Assembly: GCA_002718195.1 (NCBI GenBank)
Contig: PBDU01000001.1
Span: 1 to 63,138 of the forward strand
Length of the DNA: 63,138 nt
Direction: 5' to 3'
Source: Methanobacteriota archaeon
Lineage (GTDB): Archaea > Thermoplasmatota > Poseidoniia > Poseidoniales > Poseidoniaceae
Position numbers and translations under genes: made by a program. Shown here piece after piece: positions 36,908-44,885 of this stretch. Within the stretch, counting starts at the first letter, position 1. Each line of letters opens with the position of its first letter. The notes beneath the pieces were generated by a model. The model had not been told where the DNA came from, did not search any database, and saw only the letters and a list, made by a program, of their open reading frames with translations.

Positions 36908-38191
36908 ATGGAGGGCCAATACACAACTGTTGATTGGCTTGAATCTCTCAAACAAAGAGGTATGTCACTGGGTGTTGAAAACACAAAACAAGCATTGGAG
37001 AGTCTTATTGGTAACCTTTCAAATTTACCTAGGACAATCCATGTAGCTGGGAGTAATGGAAAGGGCACACTTTGCTCTTATCTTTCCAGCCATCTTTGCT
37101 CAAAAGGAAACAACGTAACTCTGTTCACATCTCCTCATTTGTTTGACTATCGTGAAAGGGTGAGGGTTAATGGTAAGCCAATTTCTCAAGACCGGCTGGA
37201 AGAGTTGCTATCGCCCATACGCTCCTACGATGATCAAAATGGGGGGTCGCTAACTTTTTTCGAAGTTGGTTTCATTGCCTCATGCCTCGAATCAATAGAT
37301 AATGGCGGTTTTCTTATTCTCGAAACAGGTCTTGGTGGAAGGCTAGATGCGACTAGAGCAGTTCCTGCAGAACTGTGTATTTTGACTAGTTTGAGCATAG
37401 AGCATTCAGAGGTCCTTGGAAATACGATAGAAGAAATTGCTTTTGAGAAGGCAATGATTTCCAGACCCAAAGCAACCCTTCTTACTCCTATATACTCAGA
37501 ATCGATTCGCAAGGTTATCGCTAAAGTAGTTCAAAACTGTTCGAGGAAGGAACTCGGAGAGGAAATTGCTGCTTGCACTTGGATAGAATGCGAGAGCCAG
37601 AATTACAACGTCACAGAGTTGCTTGAGAAAGCCTGTGAAGTACTTGGAGTAGAAAAATCGGATGTTCCTGCAAGCATGGATGATACACGCTGGCCATGTA
37701 GAGGGGAATTTATTGAGACAAGTTTTGGACCGAAATTATTCCTTGACTCTGCTCATAATCCCAGCGGTATGAAATACATGTTTGATACCTATTTTAATGA
37801 ATTAAGACTCCAACTAGAAAATCAATTTTCCAATTGCAAAATTATTTTTGGAACAAGCCCCCAAGTCGACATGGATTCCTTCGTTAGACCGGTTCAAGAA
37901 TTAGTCCAGACTTTGCCCGTTGAGGAACTAATTCTTTCCATGCCCAATACAGGAAGATATCCAGGAGTTAATCCAATTGAGTTGAAAAAATATGAATGGG
38001 GTATCGAGAAGATAACATGTTTAGATGATATTTCTGAAATAAAGGACATGATTTCTTCTTCGAATCAACTTATAATTTGTACTGGCTCGATTTACATGTT
38101 AGGCGAACTTGTAAATGCATCAGGTCTACTAGACGACGATTTCTTGACAATACACCAAGATTACCGCAGTAAAAATAATGATACATCATGA
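36908..38191 (+). CDS. folC: Folylpolyglutamate / dihydrofolate synthase
   Basis: This Mur-ligase-like enzyme adds glutamate to folates or dihydropteroate. It has 427 residues. The P-loop HVAGSNGKGT, then TSPHLFDYRERVRVNG, EVGFIAS, ETGLGGRLDATRA and DSAHNPSGMKY are all diagnostic. The ATG at 36908 was chosen as the mRNA looks leaderless; the frame opens at 36890. Palindrome copy 5 sits in frame near residue 305. Its 3' end runs into the dCMP deaminase frame, so translation is probably coupled. Confidence 0.92.
   Translation: MEGQYTTVDWLESLKQRGMSLGVENTKQALESLIGNLSNLPRTIHVAGSNGKGTLCSYLSSHLCSKGNNVTLFTSPHLFDYRERVRVNGKPISQDRLEELLSPIRSYDDQNGGSLTFFEVGFIASCLESIDNGGFLILETGLGGRLDATRAVPAELCILTSLSIEHSEVLGNTIEEIAFEKAMISRPKATLLTPIYSESIRKVIAKVVQNCSRKELGEEIAACTWIECESQNYNVTELLEKACEVLGVEKSDVPASMDDTRWPCRGEFIETSFGPKLFLDSAHNPSGMKYMFDTYFNELRLQLENQFSNCKIIFGTSPQVDMDSFVRPVQELVQTLPVEELILSMPNTGRYPGVNPIELKKYEWGIEKITCLDDISEIKDMISSSNQLIICTGSIYMLGELVNASGLLDDDFLTIHQDYRSKNNDTS
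37811..37836. repeat. Dispersed CAATTG palindrome, copy 5 (in folC)
   Basis: This 26-bp inverted repeat has CAACTA at 37811-37816 and CAATTG at 37831-37836, a 20-base step; about 10 of 13 pairs match. It encodes a Gln/Leu/Glu/Asn-rich stretch ahead of the KIIFGTSP strand of FolC. Confidence 0.7.
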
Positions 38192-38216
38192 ATTATTGGA
38201 AGGTTTTGGTGAGCAT

Positions 38217-38690
38217 ATGAAGGATAAGCATCTGGCTATTAGAATTGAGCAATGTCTTTCACTTGCAAAAGCAAGTAATTGTCCCAGGCGAAAGTTTGGT
38301 GCACTGCTTGTCGATCCTGAAAGAAATGTCGTGCTCATGGATGGGTATAATGGCGGTCCTAGGGGTGGTGGTGAATTATGTGGCGGTGATGAATGCTTGC
38401 GTGATACTATGGAAATCAAGTCAGGAACTAGGGTAGAAATTGGATGTCACCATGCTGAAATGAACTTGATATGCAATTCTGCAGCAAACGGAGTTCCCAC
38501 AAATGGGGCTTGGTTAATCGTAACAGGAGAACCTTGTATGATGTGTGCTAAACTAATTCATCATTCTGGGATTGGCAAGGTTGTTATTGTCGATGGAGGA
38601 TTTTCGGGGGAAAATGGCGTGTCATATCTAGAAAATCACGGGGTTCCTGTTCAGAGAACTGATGGACCGAAAGATCCAAGGGTTGGGTGA
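38217..38690 (+). CDS. Deoxycytidylate deaminase family protein
   Basis: This 157-residue zinc deaminase has the HAE motif (CHHAEMN) and PCMMC (TGEPCMMCAKL) that bind zinc and supply the catalytic glutamate, plus the CPRRKFGALLVD start of the domain. The layout fits dCMP deaminase (ComEB-like), which makes dUMP for thymidylate synthesis and pairs well with the folate gene upstream. The start at 38217 has GGTGAG before it; the frame opens at 38178 inside folC. Confidence 0.88.
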   Translation: MKDKHLAIRIEQCLSLAKASNCPRRKFGALLVDPERNVVLMDGYNGGPRGGGELCGGDECLRDTMEIKSGTRVEIGCHHAEMNLICNSAANGVPTNGAWLIVTGEPCMMCAKLIHHSGIGKVVIVDGGFSGENGVSYLENHGVPVQRTDGPKDPRVG

Positions 38691-39116
38691 CTACTCGTCC
38701 TCTTCAATCTCTAGCAACTCATTGCCCTGTTCAACTTGATCTCCTGCTTGGAAATTAATCGAGGTGACTGTACCGGCTTTGCCGGCAACGATTTTGTGCT
38801 CCATTTTCATTGCCTCGAGAATCATTAAAGTCTCTCCTTCTTCAACCACTTGTCCAACCTCAACGTACAATTCCAGCACCTTGCCAGGCATTGGCGCACT
38901 CAGATTTGAATCATCATCTGTAGCTGAAGAACCGGGCTCAACTAATTCAAATTGGAAGGTATGCCCATCGTAGTGAATCCACCATGTGTCGCCAACCTTG
39001 CTGGCATGTGCAATTTTATTGTTCACTAGAAGCCTGCCATCGGTTAGTAATTCAGCCATCTCTTCCTTAGCAAGGCTAAATGGCTCATCATGACCTTTGA
39101 ATTGATACTTCATCAA
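38691..39116 (-). CDS. Biotin carboxyl carrier subunit of acyl-CoA carboxylase
   Basis: This 141-residue protein ends in a biotinyl domain with the EAMKMEH motif; Lys104 is the biotinylation site. The first 60 residues look like the BT-domain strands that in methylcrotonyl- or propionyl-CoA carboxylase lie just before the carrier domain. It overlaps the biotin carboxylase stop by four bases (ATGA), so the usual single alpha chain is split in two here. It is the last gene of the carboxylase operon and convergent with the deaminase gene, with no gap. Confidence 0.92.
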   Translation of the reverse strand: MMKYQFKGHDEPFSLAKEEMAELLTDGRLLVNNKIAHASKVGDTWWIHYDGHTFQFELVEPGSSATDDDSNLSAPMPGKVLELYVEVGQVVEEGETLMILEAMKMEHKIVAGKAGTVTSINFQAGDQVEQGNELLEIEEDE

Positions 39117-40621
39117 GGGAACCTCCTCGAAATGATCTGAAATGGGCTTACTGGACCGTTTTGCTCGGCTGAAACCTGTAATTTTGTCTTTCCTAATCCC
39201 AGAGATTCAGCAGTAGCAGCAACCACAAGAGCGGATTGCTTTTGCTGCTCTGTAACGCTTGGAGTCCATCCATTTGGCCAAATTCTGTCTATTGTGGTTG
39301 TATCGGTGGTTCCTTCGATTACTTCCTGTTGATCACATAACTCCCTTAGGAAGCGGATATTAGTGGTGCATCCAAGAACCACAAATTCGTCCAATGCCCT
39401 TCTCATTTTTTCTAATGCTTCGGTGCGATTTGGTGCCCAAACGATTAGCTTGGCTAGCATTGGGTCGTAATTTGGAGTAACTTCATCACCCTGTCGGACC
39501 CCAGTATCCAATCTGATTCCTGGTCCTTCGGGTGCTTTGAAAATTGAAAGAGGACCGATTGCTGGAAGGAAGTTATTTTGAGCATCTTCTGCATATAGCC
39601 TAACTTCAATTGCATGTCCACGAATTGATAATTCTGGACAGGACATAGGTTCACCGGCAGCGATTCGTAATTGTTCTCTAACAATGTCAACACCAGTGAT
39701 CATCTCGGTAACTGGATGTTCAACCTGAATTCTAGTATTCATTTCTAAGAAGAAAAATTCACCATTTGGTGCTAACAAAAACTCAACAGTCCCTGCTCCT
39801 TCATATTTTACTGCTTCTGCAGCCGCAACTGCGGCTTGACCCATCGCTTCGCGAATTTCCTCAGTCATAGTTGCACATGGAGCCTCTTCGAACACCTTTT
39901 GGTGCCTTCTTTGTACAGAGCACTCTCTTTCTGCTAAGTGAATAGTTCTTCCATGCCTATCTGCAAGGACCTGAATCTCCACGTGCTTAGAGCCAGTTAA
40001 CAGCCTTTCAACGTAAACTCGTCCATCACCAAATGCAGCAATTGCTTCTCTTCTTGCACCTAGCGCAGCACTCTCTAATTGGCTTGGGTCATCTACTGAC
40101 CTCATTCCTTTTCCACCTCCTCCGCTGCTTGCTTTGAGTAAGAGTGGATAGCCAACTCTGTGACTTGCTTGTTCGATAGCCATTAGTGCTGCTTGCTCCT
40201 CCGTCTCTTCGATTTCTTCTCCAGGTATCACGGGTACTCCCGCATCTCTCATGGTAATTCTAGCAGTCATCTTGTCTCCCATTTTGCTGATTGCCTCTGG
40301 GCTGGGTCCAACCCATTGAATTCCTGCATCGATAACTGCCTGTGCGAAATCTGCCCGTTCTGATAGGAAACCGAATCCAGGATGGATGGCATCAGCGCCA
40401 GAAATTCTTGCGATTTCTAGAATCTGGCTTTGATCTAAGTAAGTTGAAGCAATACTGTCTCCTTCTAACAAAAACGCTTCATCAGCTAATTCTGTGAAGA
40501 TAGTTCCAGTATCATTCTGGGCATAAATTGCTACAGTTGCTAAGCCAGCTTCTCTGCAAGCACGAAGTATTCGGCAGGCTATCTCGCCACGATTTGCGAT
40601 GAGAACCTTGCTTATGGTCAA
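39113..40621 (-). CDS. Biotin carboxylase subunit (methylcrotonyl/propionyl-CoA carboxylase type)
   Basis: This ATP-grasp enzyme of 502 residues carboxylates biotin with bicarbonate. It has the N-terminal VLIANRGEIACRILRA, the ATP loop KASSGGGGKGMR, the ERECSVQRRHQKVFEEAP block, the EMNTRIQVEHPVTEMITGVD active-site segment, and a C-terminal domain that stops where the BT domain would begin. It lies two bases after the hydratase gene and overlaps the carrier gene by four. The substrate is set by the carboxyltransferase. Confidence 0.94.
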   Translation of the reverse strand: MTISKVLIANRGEIACRILRACREAGLATVAIYAQNDTGTIFTELADEAFLLEGDSIASTYLDQSQILEIARISGADAIHPGFGFLSERADFAQAVIDAGIQWVGPSPEAISKMGDKMTARITMRDAGVPVIPGEEIEETEEQAALMAIEQASHRVGYPLLLKASSGGGGKGMRSVDDPSQLESAALGARREAIAAFGDGRVYVERLLTGSKHVEIQVLADRHGRTIHLAERECSVQRRHQKVFEEAPCATMTEEIREAMGQAAVAAAEAVKYEGAGTVEFLLAPNGEFFFLEMNTRIQVEHPVTEMITGVDIVREQLRIAAGEPMSCPELSIRGHAIEVRLYAEDAQNNFLPAIGPLSIFKAPEGPGIRLDTGVRQGDEVTPNYDPMLAKLIVWAPNRTEALEKMRRALDEFVVLGCTTNIRFLRELCDQQEVIEGTTDTTTIDRIWPNGWTPSVTEQQKQSALVVAATAESLGLGKTKLQVSAEQNGPVSPFQIISRRFP

Positions 40622-40623
40622 GT

Positions 40624-41484
40624 TTATTCCTCCGGTTTCCAGTTAGCATTTCTCTTTTCTAAGAAAGATGACAGACCTTCTTGTCCTTCCTTTGAGCCAC
40701 GCATTCGGCTTGTGAAATCTAATGTCCAATTTCTTAATTCTTCATCAGTTCCGTTCCATCTGTCAAATCCTAGAGTCAATTCTTTAGCTAAGGTAACCGC
40801 ACTCGGACCTGTTGTTAATACCTCTGAGACTACTTTTTGCGCCTCTTCAATGGCATCTTCTAAAGTTGGAACTATTGTTTCTACATATCCGACTCTTTGT
40901 GCTTCTGAAACATTGATTCTTCCAGCAAGCATAGCAAGTCTTCTGAATTGAGCACTTCCAAGTTTTCTGTACACATATGGTCCAATTACGGCAGGCAGAA
41001 TACCTAGCTTTCCTTCCGAGAGTGCAATTCGCATATTCTCAGTTGCGATGACGTGATCCAGACATGAAACCAAGCCAGCGCCTCCTCCAAGAGCAACTCC
41101 TTGAATCAAACCTATGGTGAAGCATGGATGTGCCCAAAGGGAATTGAATAACTTGTCAAGTCTTTCAGAGTCCTTTCTGTTCTCTTCAGGGGTATTTGCT
41201 CCAGCATCTCTCATCATGTTGATGTCTGCGCCTGCGCAAAAGTGCTTGCCTTGCCCGGAGAGAATCAATACTCTGAGGTATTGTTCGCCAGATTCATCGT
41301 GTACTGCGTCAATTGCTCCTGCACTTCTCTTTGCAGTCCATTCAAACGCTTCACACAGTTCAGAGATTAGCTTTACATTCAATGCATTGAATTTGTCAGG
41401 TCTGTTGATTTTGATGTGAACACACGGACCGTCAATATCCATGTCAACCAATTCAAAATCTGGTGGATTATTCATCTGTTTCAT
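40624..41484 (-). CDS. Enoyl-CoA hydratase/isomerase (probable methylglutaconyl-CoA hydratase)
   Basis: This crotonase-fold enzyme has about 286 residues. The oxyanion-hole segments GQGKHFCAGADINMM and GVALGGGAGLVSCLDHVIA are present, and Glu residues follow in SEGKLGILPAVIGPYV. Lying inside a methylcrotonyl-CoA carboxylase-type operon, it probably hydrates 3-methylglutaconyl-CoA, the next step in leucine breakdown. The start at 41484 has TTGGAG upstream. The frame runs up to a TTG at 41499 that falls within a palindromic repeat and is unlikely to be used; ATG 41475 is another option. Confidence 0.9.
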   Translation of the reverse strand: MKQMNNPPDFELVDMDIDGPCVHIKINRPDKFNALNVKLISELCEAFEWTAKRSAGAIDAVHDESGEQYLRVLILSGQGKHFCAGADINMMRDAGANTPEENRKDSERLDKLFNSLWAHPCFTIGLIQGVALGGGAGLVSCLDHVIATENMRIALSEGKLGILPAVIGPYVYRKLGSAQFRRLAMLAGRINVSEAQRVGYVETIVPTLEDAIEEAQKVVSEVLTTGPSAVTLAKELTLGFDRWNGTDEELRNWTLDFTSRMRGSKEGQEGLSSFLEKRNANWKPEE

Positions 41485-41496
41485 TATATCATACTC

Positions 41497-41522
41497 CAAT
41501 TAGAAATTTAAATTTTCAATTG
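41497..41522. repeat. Dispersed CAATTG palindrome, copy 6 (upstream of hydratase)
   Basis: This 26-bp inverted repeat has CAATTA at 41497-41502 and CAATTG at 41517-41522 around a perfect AAATTTAAATTT core; 11 of 13 pairs match. It lies in the 47-base gap between the carboxyltransferase stop and the hydratase start, its left arm providing bases of the ribosome site region. Confidence 0.75.
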
Positions 41523-41531
41523 CGAAATTCA

Positions 41532-43142
41532 TCACATCCTAAAGATTCCGAACCTATCATCAGGTAGCGGTGCATTTCTTGCAACTGCAAGACATAATCC
41601 GAGGACATCTCTAGTATCACGAGGATCTATGATTCCGTCATCCCACAGCCTTGCTGTAGAATAGTAAGGGCTTCCTTCGGTTTCATATTTTTCAAGAATC
41701 GGAGCCCTGAATGCTTTCAATTCATCCCCTTGCATGGCTTCTATGCCTTCTCTTGCTCTTTGATCTTGTTTTACAGTTGTTAGCACATCTGCTGCTTGTG
41801 GACCGCCCATTACTGAAATTCTTGAGTTAGGCCACATGAATAGGAATCTCGGATCGTATGCTCTTCCACACATTCCATAATTTCCCGCTCCATGGGAGCC
41901 GCCAATTATTACGGTGAATTTTGGTACATTTACACATGATACCGCAGTCACTAATTTTGCGCCATCCTTAGCAATTCCACCAGCTTCGTATGCTTTTCCA
42001 ACCATGAAGCCTGTGATGTTTTGTAAGAAGATTAGGGGGATTCCTCTCTGTCCGCATAATTCGACAAAGTGTGCACCTTTCTGTGAGGATTCTGAGAATA
42101 ATATTCCATTATTTGCAACAATTCCTACTTTGTAGCCATGGATGTGTGCAAAACCACATACCAATGTGGTTCCATACCTTGATTTGAATTCGTGGAATCT
42201 CGATCCATCTACCATTCTAGCAATTATCTCTCTCACATCAACAGGCGTTCTATTATCTTCCGGAATGATTCCAAGAAGTTCCTCTGGGTTGTAGAAAGGC
42301 TCCTCTGGGGTAGCGCTTGCAGCAGGTGCTAGTTCACGTGGGCCAAGATTTTCCACAACATTCCTGACTTTTCTCAGTGCTTCTGATTCATCTTCAGCAA
42401 AGTGGTCAGCAACTCCTGATTGAGATGTATGAACATCCGCTCCACCCAATTCCTCTGCTGTGACTTCTTCCCCAGTTGCTGCTTTGACCAGTGGTGGTCC
42501 TGCTAGGAAAATAGTACCGTTTCCTTTTACGATAATCGATTCATCAGACATTGCGGGAACATATGCTCCACCAGCAGTACAGGAGCCTAAAACGGCAGCG
42601 ATTTGAGGAATTCCTTTCCCGGACATTCTTGCTTGGTTCCTGAAAATTCTTCCAAAGTGACCTATGTCCGGAAAGACTTCATCCTGCATTGGCAAAAATG
42701 CACCACCCGAGTCGACAAGGTAGATACAAGGAAGGTGATTTTCATCTGCAATAACTTGCGCTCTGATGTGCTTTTTTACAGTCATTGGATAATACGAACC
42801 TCCTTTCACAGTCGCATCGTTTGCAACAAAGAGGCATTCTCTTCCATGAACCATGCCAATACCCGTTACAATTCCTGCTGAGTGGGCTCTTTTGTCGTAG
42901 AGGTCAAAAGCAGCCAAAGGGCTTAGCTCCAAAAAAGCCGTACCTGGGTCGATGATATTCTCAATCCTCTCCCTTGCCAGCATCTTATCTCTAGATCTGT
43001 GGCGAGCAACGTATTTTTCCCCACCGCCTAAATTGACAACATCTAGCCTTTGTTTGAGAGTTTCAATTAACTCTAGATTGGTTTCTCTTCGAGATTTGAA
43101 GTCCTCAGAATTGGTAGATATCTTGGTGGGAAGTCTATCCAT
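41532..43142 (-). CDS. liuB: Methylcrotonyl-CoA carboxylase carboxyltransferase subunit
   Basis: This 536-residue carboxyltransferase transfers CO2 from biotin to the acyl-CoA. The conserved starts [23 protein letters not shown] and [16 protein letters not shown] segments are present, as are [53 protein letters not shown] and [17 protein letters not shown]. The combination with the missing propionyl-type features points to the 3-methylcrotonyl-CoA enzyme of leucine oxidation. It is the first gene of the leftward four-gene operon. Geranyl-CoA carboxylase is the nearest alternative. Confidence 0.92.
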   Translation of the reverse strand: MDRLPTKISTNSEDFKSRRETNLELIETLKQRLDVVNLGGGEKYVARHRSRDKMLARERIENIIDPGTAFLELSPLAAFDLYDKRAHSAGIVTGIGMVHGRECLFVANDATVKGGSYYPMTVKKHIRAQVIADENHLPCIYLVDSGGAFLPMQDEVFPDIGHFGRIFRNQARMSGKGIPQIAAVLGSCTAGGAYVPAMSDESIIVKGNGTIFLAGPPLVKAATGEEVTAEELGGADVHTSQSGVADHFAEDESEALRKVRNVVENLGPRELAPAASATPEEPFYNPEELLGIIPEDNRTPVDVREIIARMVDGSRFHEFKSRYGTTLVCGFAHIHGYKVGIVANNGILFSESSQKGAHFVELCGQRGIPLIFLQNITGFMVGKAYEAGGIAKDGAKLVTAVSCVNVPKFTVIIGGSHGAGNYGMCGRAYDPRFLFMWPNSRISVMGGPQAADVLTTVKQDQRAREGIEAMQGDELKAFRAPILEKYETEGSPYYSTARLWDDGIIDPRDTRDVLGLCLAVARNAPLPDDRFGIFRM

Positions 43143-43211
43143 CGCAATCGCCTAGTCTCTTCCAAACTAAACTCTAACTTGAATATATCACTTGGTAATA
43201 TTACTCAAAAA

Positions 43212-44603
43212 TCAGATGTCTAGCATCAATCTTCCAATATCTCTGAGCCCTGGAGCAAGACCTACTATCATGATAGCAAGAACGATTAGAATTCTCATGT
43301 GTTCATGTCTTCTCTCTATTCTCATATTTGCGAAAACATATACTACAGCGGTTACAAGTAGTGCTTTTACAACCGTAAAGAACCATGCTCCAACGCCCCA
43401 ACTGATTCCAATCACTTCGTTTATTCTGCCGCCAAATTTGATGACGTTATCAGAGGCGACATGCTTTTCTCCGTAGCCAAAGAAATCTAGCCCCATCATC
43501 GTAGCAAAACCGTCACAAAGTTGACCAAATGTCATTGCTAAGACCATCGGAGAGGCTAAAGTTGCCTTTTTTGATAACAACTCGATAGGATGGATTTTCA
43601 CCTCTTCTTGAAGATCCTCCCATGTTTTGACTTTTACTCCAAGGGGGATAACACCAGGGTCATATCCGGCTAGCCTTATTTGGCGAAGGTCATCATGTCC
43701 ATATCTCCACATAGCATAAATAACAATAGCAGGAATTCCCAAAACTATCAGAGCAGGCCACAAAACGATTGCATTATTTGGATCATCAACATAGGTTCCA
43801 TGATAGTAATTAGCCAACTCAGCATAGTAGCCTAAACCAATTACGATGCCGCCTGTGGCAAAGGCAAGCAAGCCCCTAGAAATTGGATTCCAACCAGATG
43901 TATTGGAAATGATGTAAATGACAGAAAGCATCCCTAGAGCTAAGCCAATGTAAGCAAAAACATTGCCCAATTCCAGTCCATTTTCAGCTTGATGACTTGG
44001 ATAAAGAAGAAGCCTCCAGAAAAGAATGACCTCAATCAAAACAAGAATTGTCAATTTCAAATTCGTTTTGCTAATCTCCTCATTAGAAGGATTCTCAGGT
44101 CCCTTCCCAACGAATTTACTCAATATAGCAGTTGAAATTAGCCATGCAGCTAAATGAATGTGAATTATTGGGGAGATAAACAAAATGTCTGTTCCGTCAA
44201 TGAAAAAATGCCCATCTTCAAGCACTCTCATAACAGGAGCTAAGCAGACCCAAGCAATCAGAGCATACAGTATGGTGTCATCACTAGGAATCTTCCATTT
44301 CCTAAATAATGCCTGGAAGGCTATGACGCAAACGAACATCAAACCAGTGTATAGTATTGTGTTGAAGGTATTGTAGCCAGCATCACCCGCAACACTTGCA
44401 TCGTCAATGACAGGGTCCCAAACAAACGGTTTGAGGTATTGTCCCCAAACTATGTCATTGAATAGTACCAATGAGGTCAATACTGCAGCGATTGCGAAAA
44501 GGAGTATCCAGATTAGAACCTTTTCTGCAGTACTGTATTCTTCCATGTCTAAAGCAGGTTCAGAATCCTCAAGTTTCTGAATTAGATCGGCTAAATCCGA
44601 CAT
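43212..44603 (-). CDS. DUF63-family polytopic membrane protein
   Basis: This 463-residue archaeal membrane protein has about ten hydrophobic segments. The family hallmark is seen in CLAPVMRVLEDGHFFIDGTDILFISPIIHIH: an arginine and an acidic residue at the end of one helix and a proline/histidine pair opening the next. It starts with a hydrophilic, acidic cytoplasmic head. The function of DUF63 is unknown. It is followed immediately upstream by the small Lrp-domain gene (nine bases), suggesting co-transcription. Confidence 0.85.
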   Translation of the reverse strand: MSDLADLIQKLEDSEPALDMEEYSTAEKVLIWILLFAIAAVLTSLVLFNDIVWGQYLKPFVWDPVIDDASVAGDAGYNTFNTILYTGLMFVCVIAFQALFRKWKIPSDDTILYALIAWVCLAPVMRVLEDGHFFIDGTDILFISPIIHIHLAAWLISTAILSKFVGKGPENPSNEEISKTNLKLTILVLIEVILFWRLLLYPSHQAENGLELGNVFAYIGLALGMLSVIYIISNTSGWNPISRGLLAFATGGIVIGLGYYAELANYYHGTYVDDPNNAIVLWPALIVLGIPAIVIYAMWRYGHDDLRQIRLAGYDPGVIPLGVKVKTWEDLQEEVKIHPIELLSKKATLASPMVLAMTFGQLCDGFATMMGLDFFGYGEKHVASDNVIKFGGRINEVIGISWGVGAWFFTVVKALLVTAVVYVFANMRIERRHEHMRILIVLAIMIVGLAPGLRDIGRLMLDI

Positions 44604-44612
44604 GATATTTCC

Positions 44613-44846
44613 TCACAATACTGCGCCTGCAAGGGTTTTTGTGGCAGTTATACCAGGGATTTGACGAATTGTTTCAACCACTGCCTTGGCTATTTGAGCA
44701 AGGTCTTCTGCTGTCAATTTGATGATAAGGTCATGGTCTCCAAAGAGGATTGTAGCGTCTGAAACGTGGTCAAGGTCTTTCACAGCTTCATAAGCCTCTT
44801 TTTCTCTTCCAGGCTCGACATTGATTAGAACGTAGCCAACTGCCAT
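44613..44846 (-). CDS. Stand-alone Lrp/AsnC ligand-binding (RAM) domain
   Basis: This 77-residue protein consists only of the beta-alpha-beta-beta-alpha-beta effector domain of Lrp/AsnC regulators, without the helix-turn-helix: VGYVLINVEPGREKEAYEAVKDL, then ATILFGDHDLIIKL and IRQIPGITATKTL. Such stand-alone domains form ring oligomers and bind amino acids. The ATG at 44846 is preferred over a TTG four codons earlier. It probably senses amino acids, in line with the leucine operon nearby. Confidence 0.9.
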   Translation of the reverse strand: MAVGYVLINVEPGREKEAYEAVKDLDHVSDATILFGDHDLIIKLTAEDLAQIAKAVVETIRQIPGITATKTLAGAVL

Positions 44847-44885
44847 GTTACAAGCCAAAAGCGTGTATGTTAAGACACTTGGGTA

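Noticed and set aside
37974..37996. CAATTGAGTTGAAAAAATATG in folC as another copy
   Set aside because: There is no right arm at the expected distance; it encodes a normal FolC stretch.
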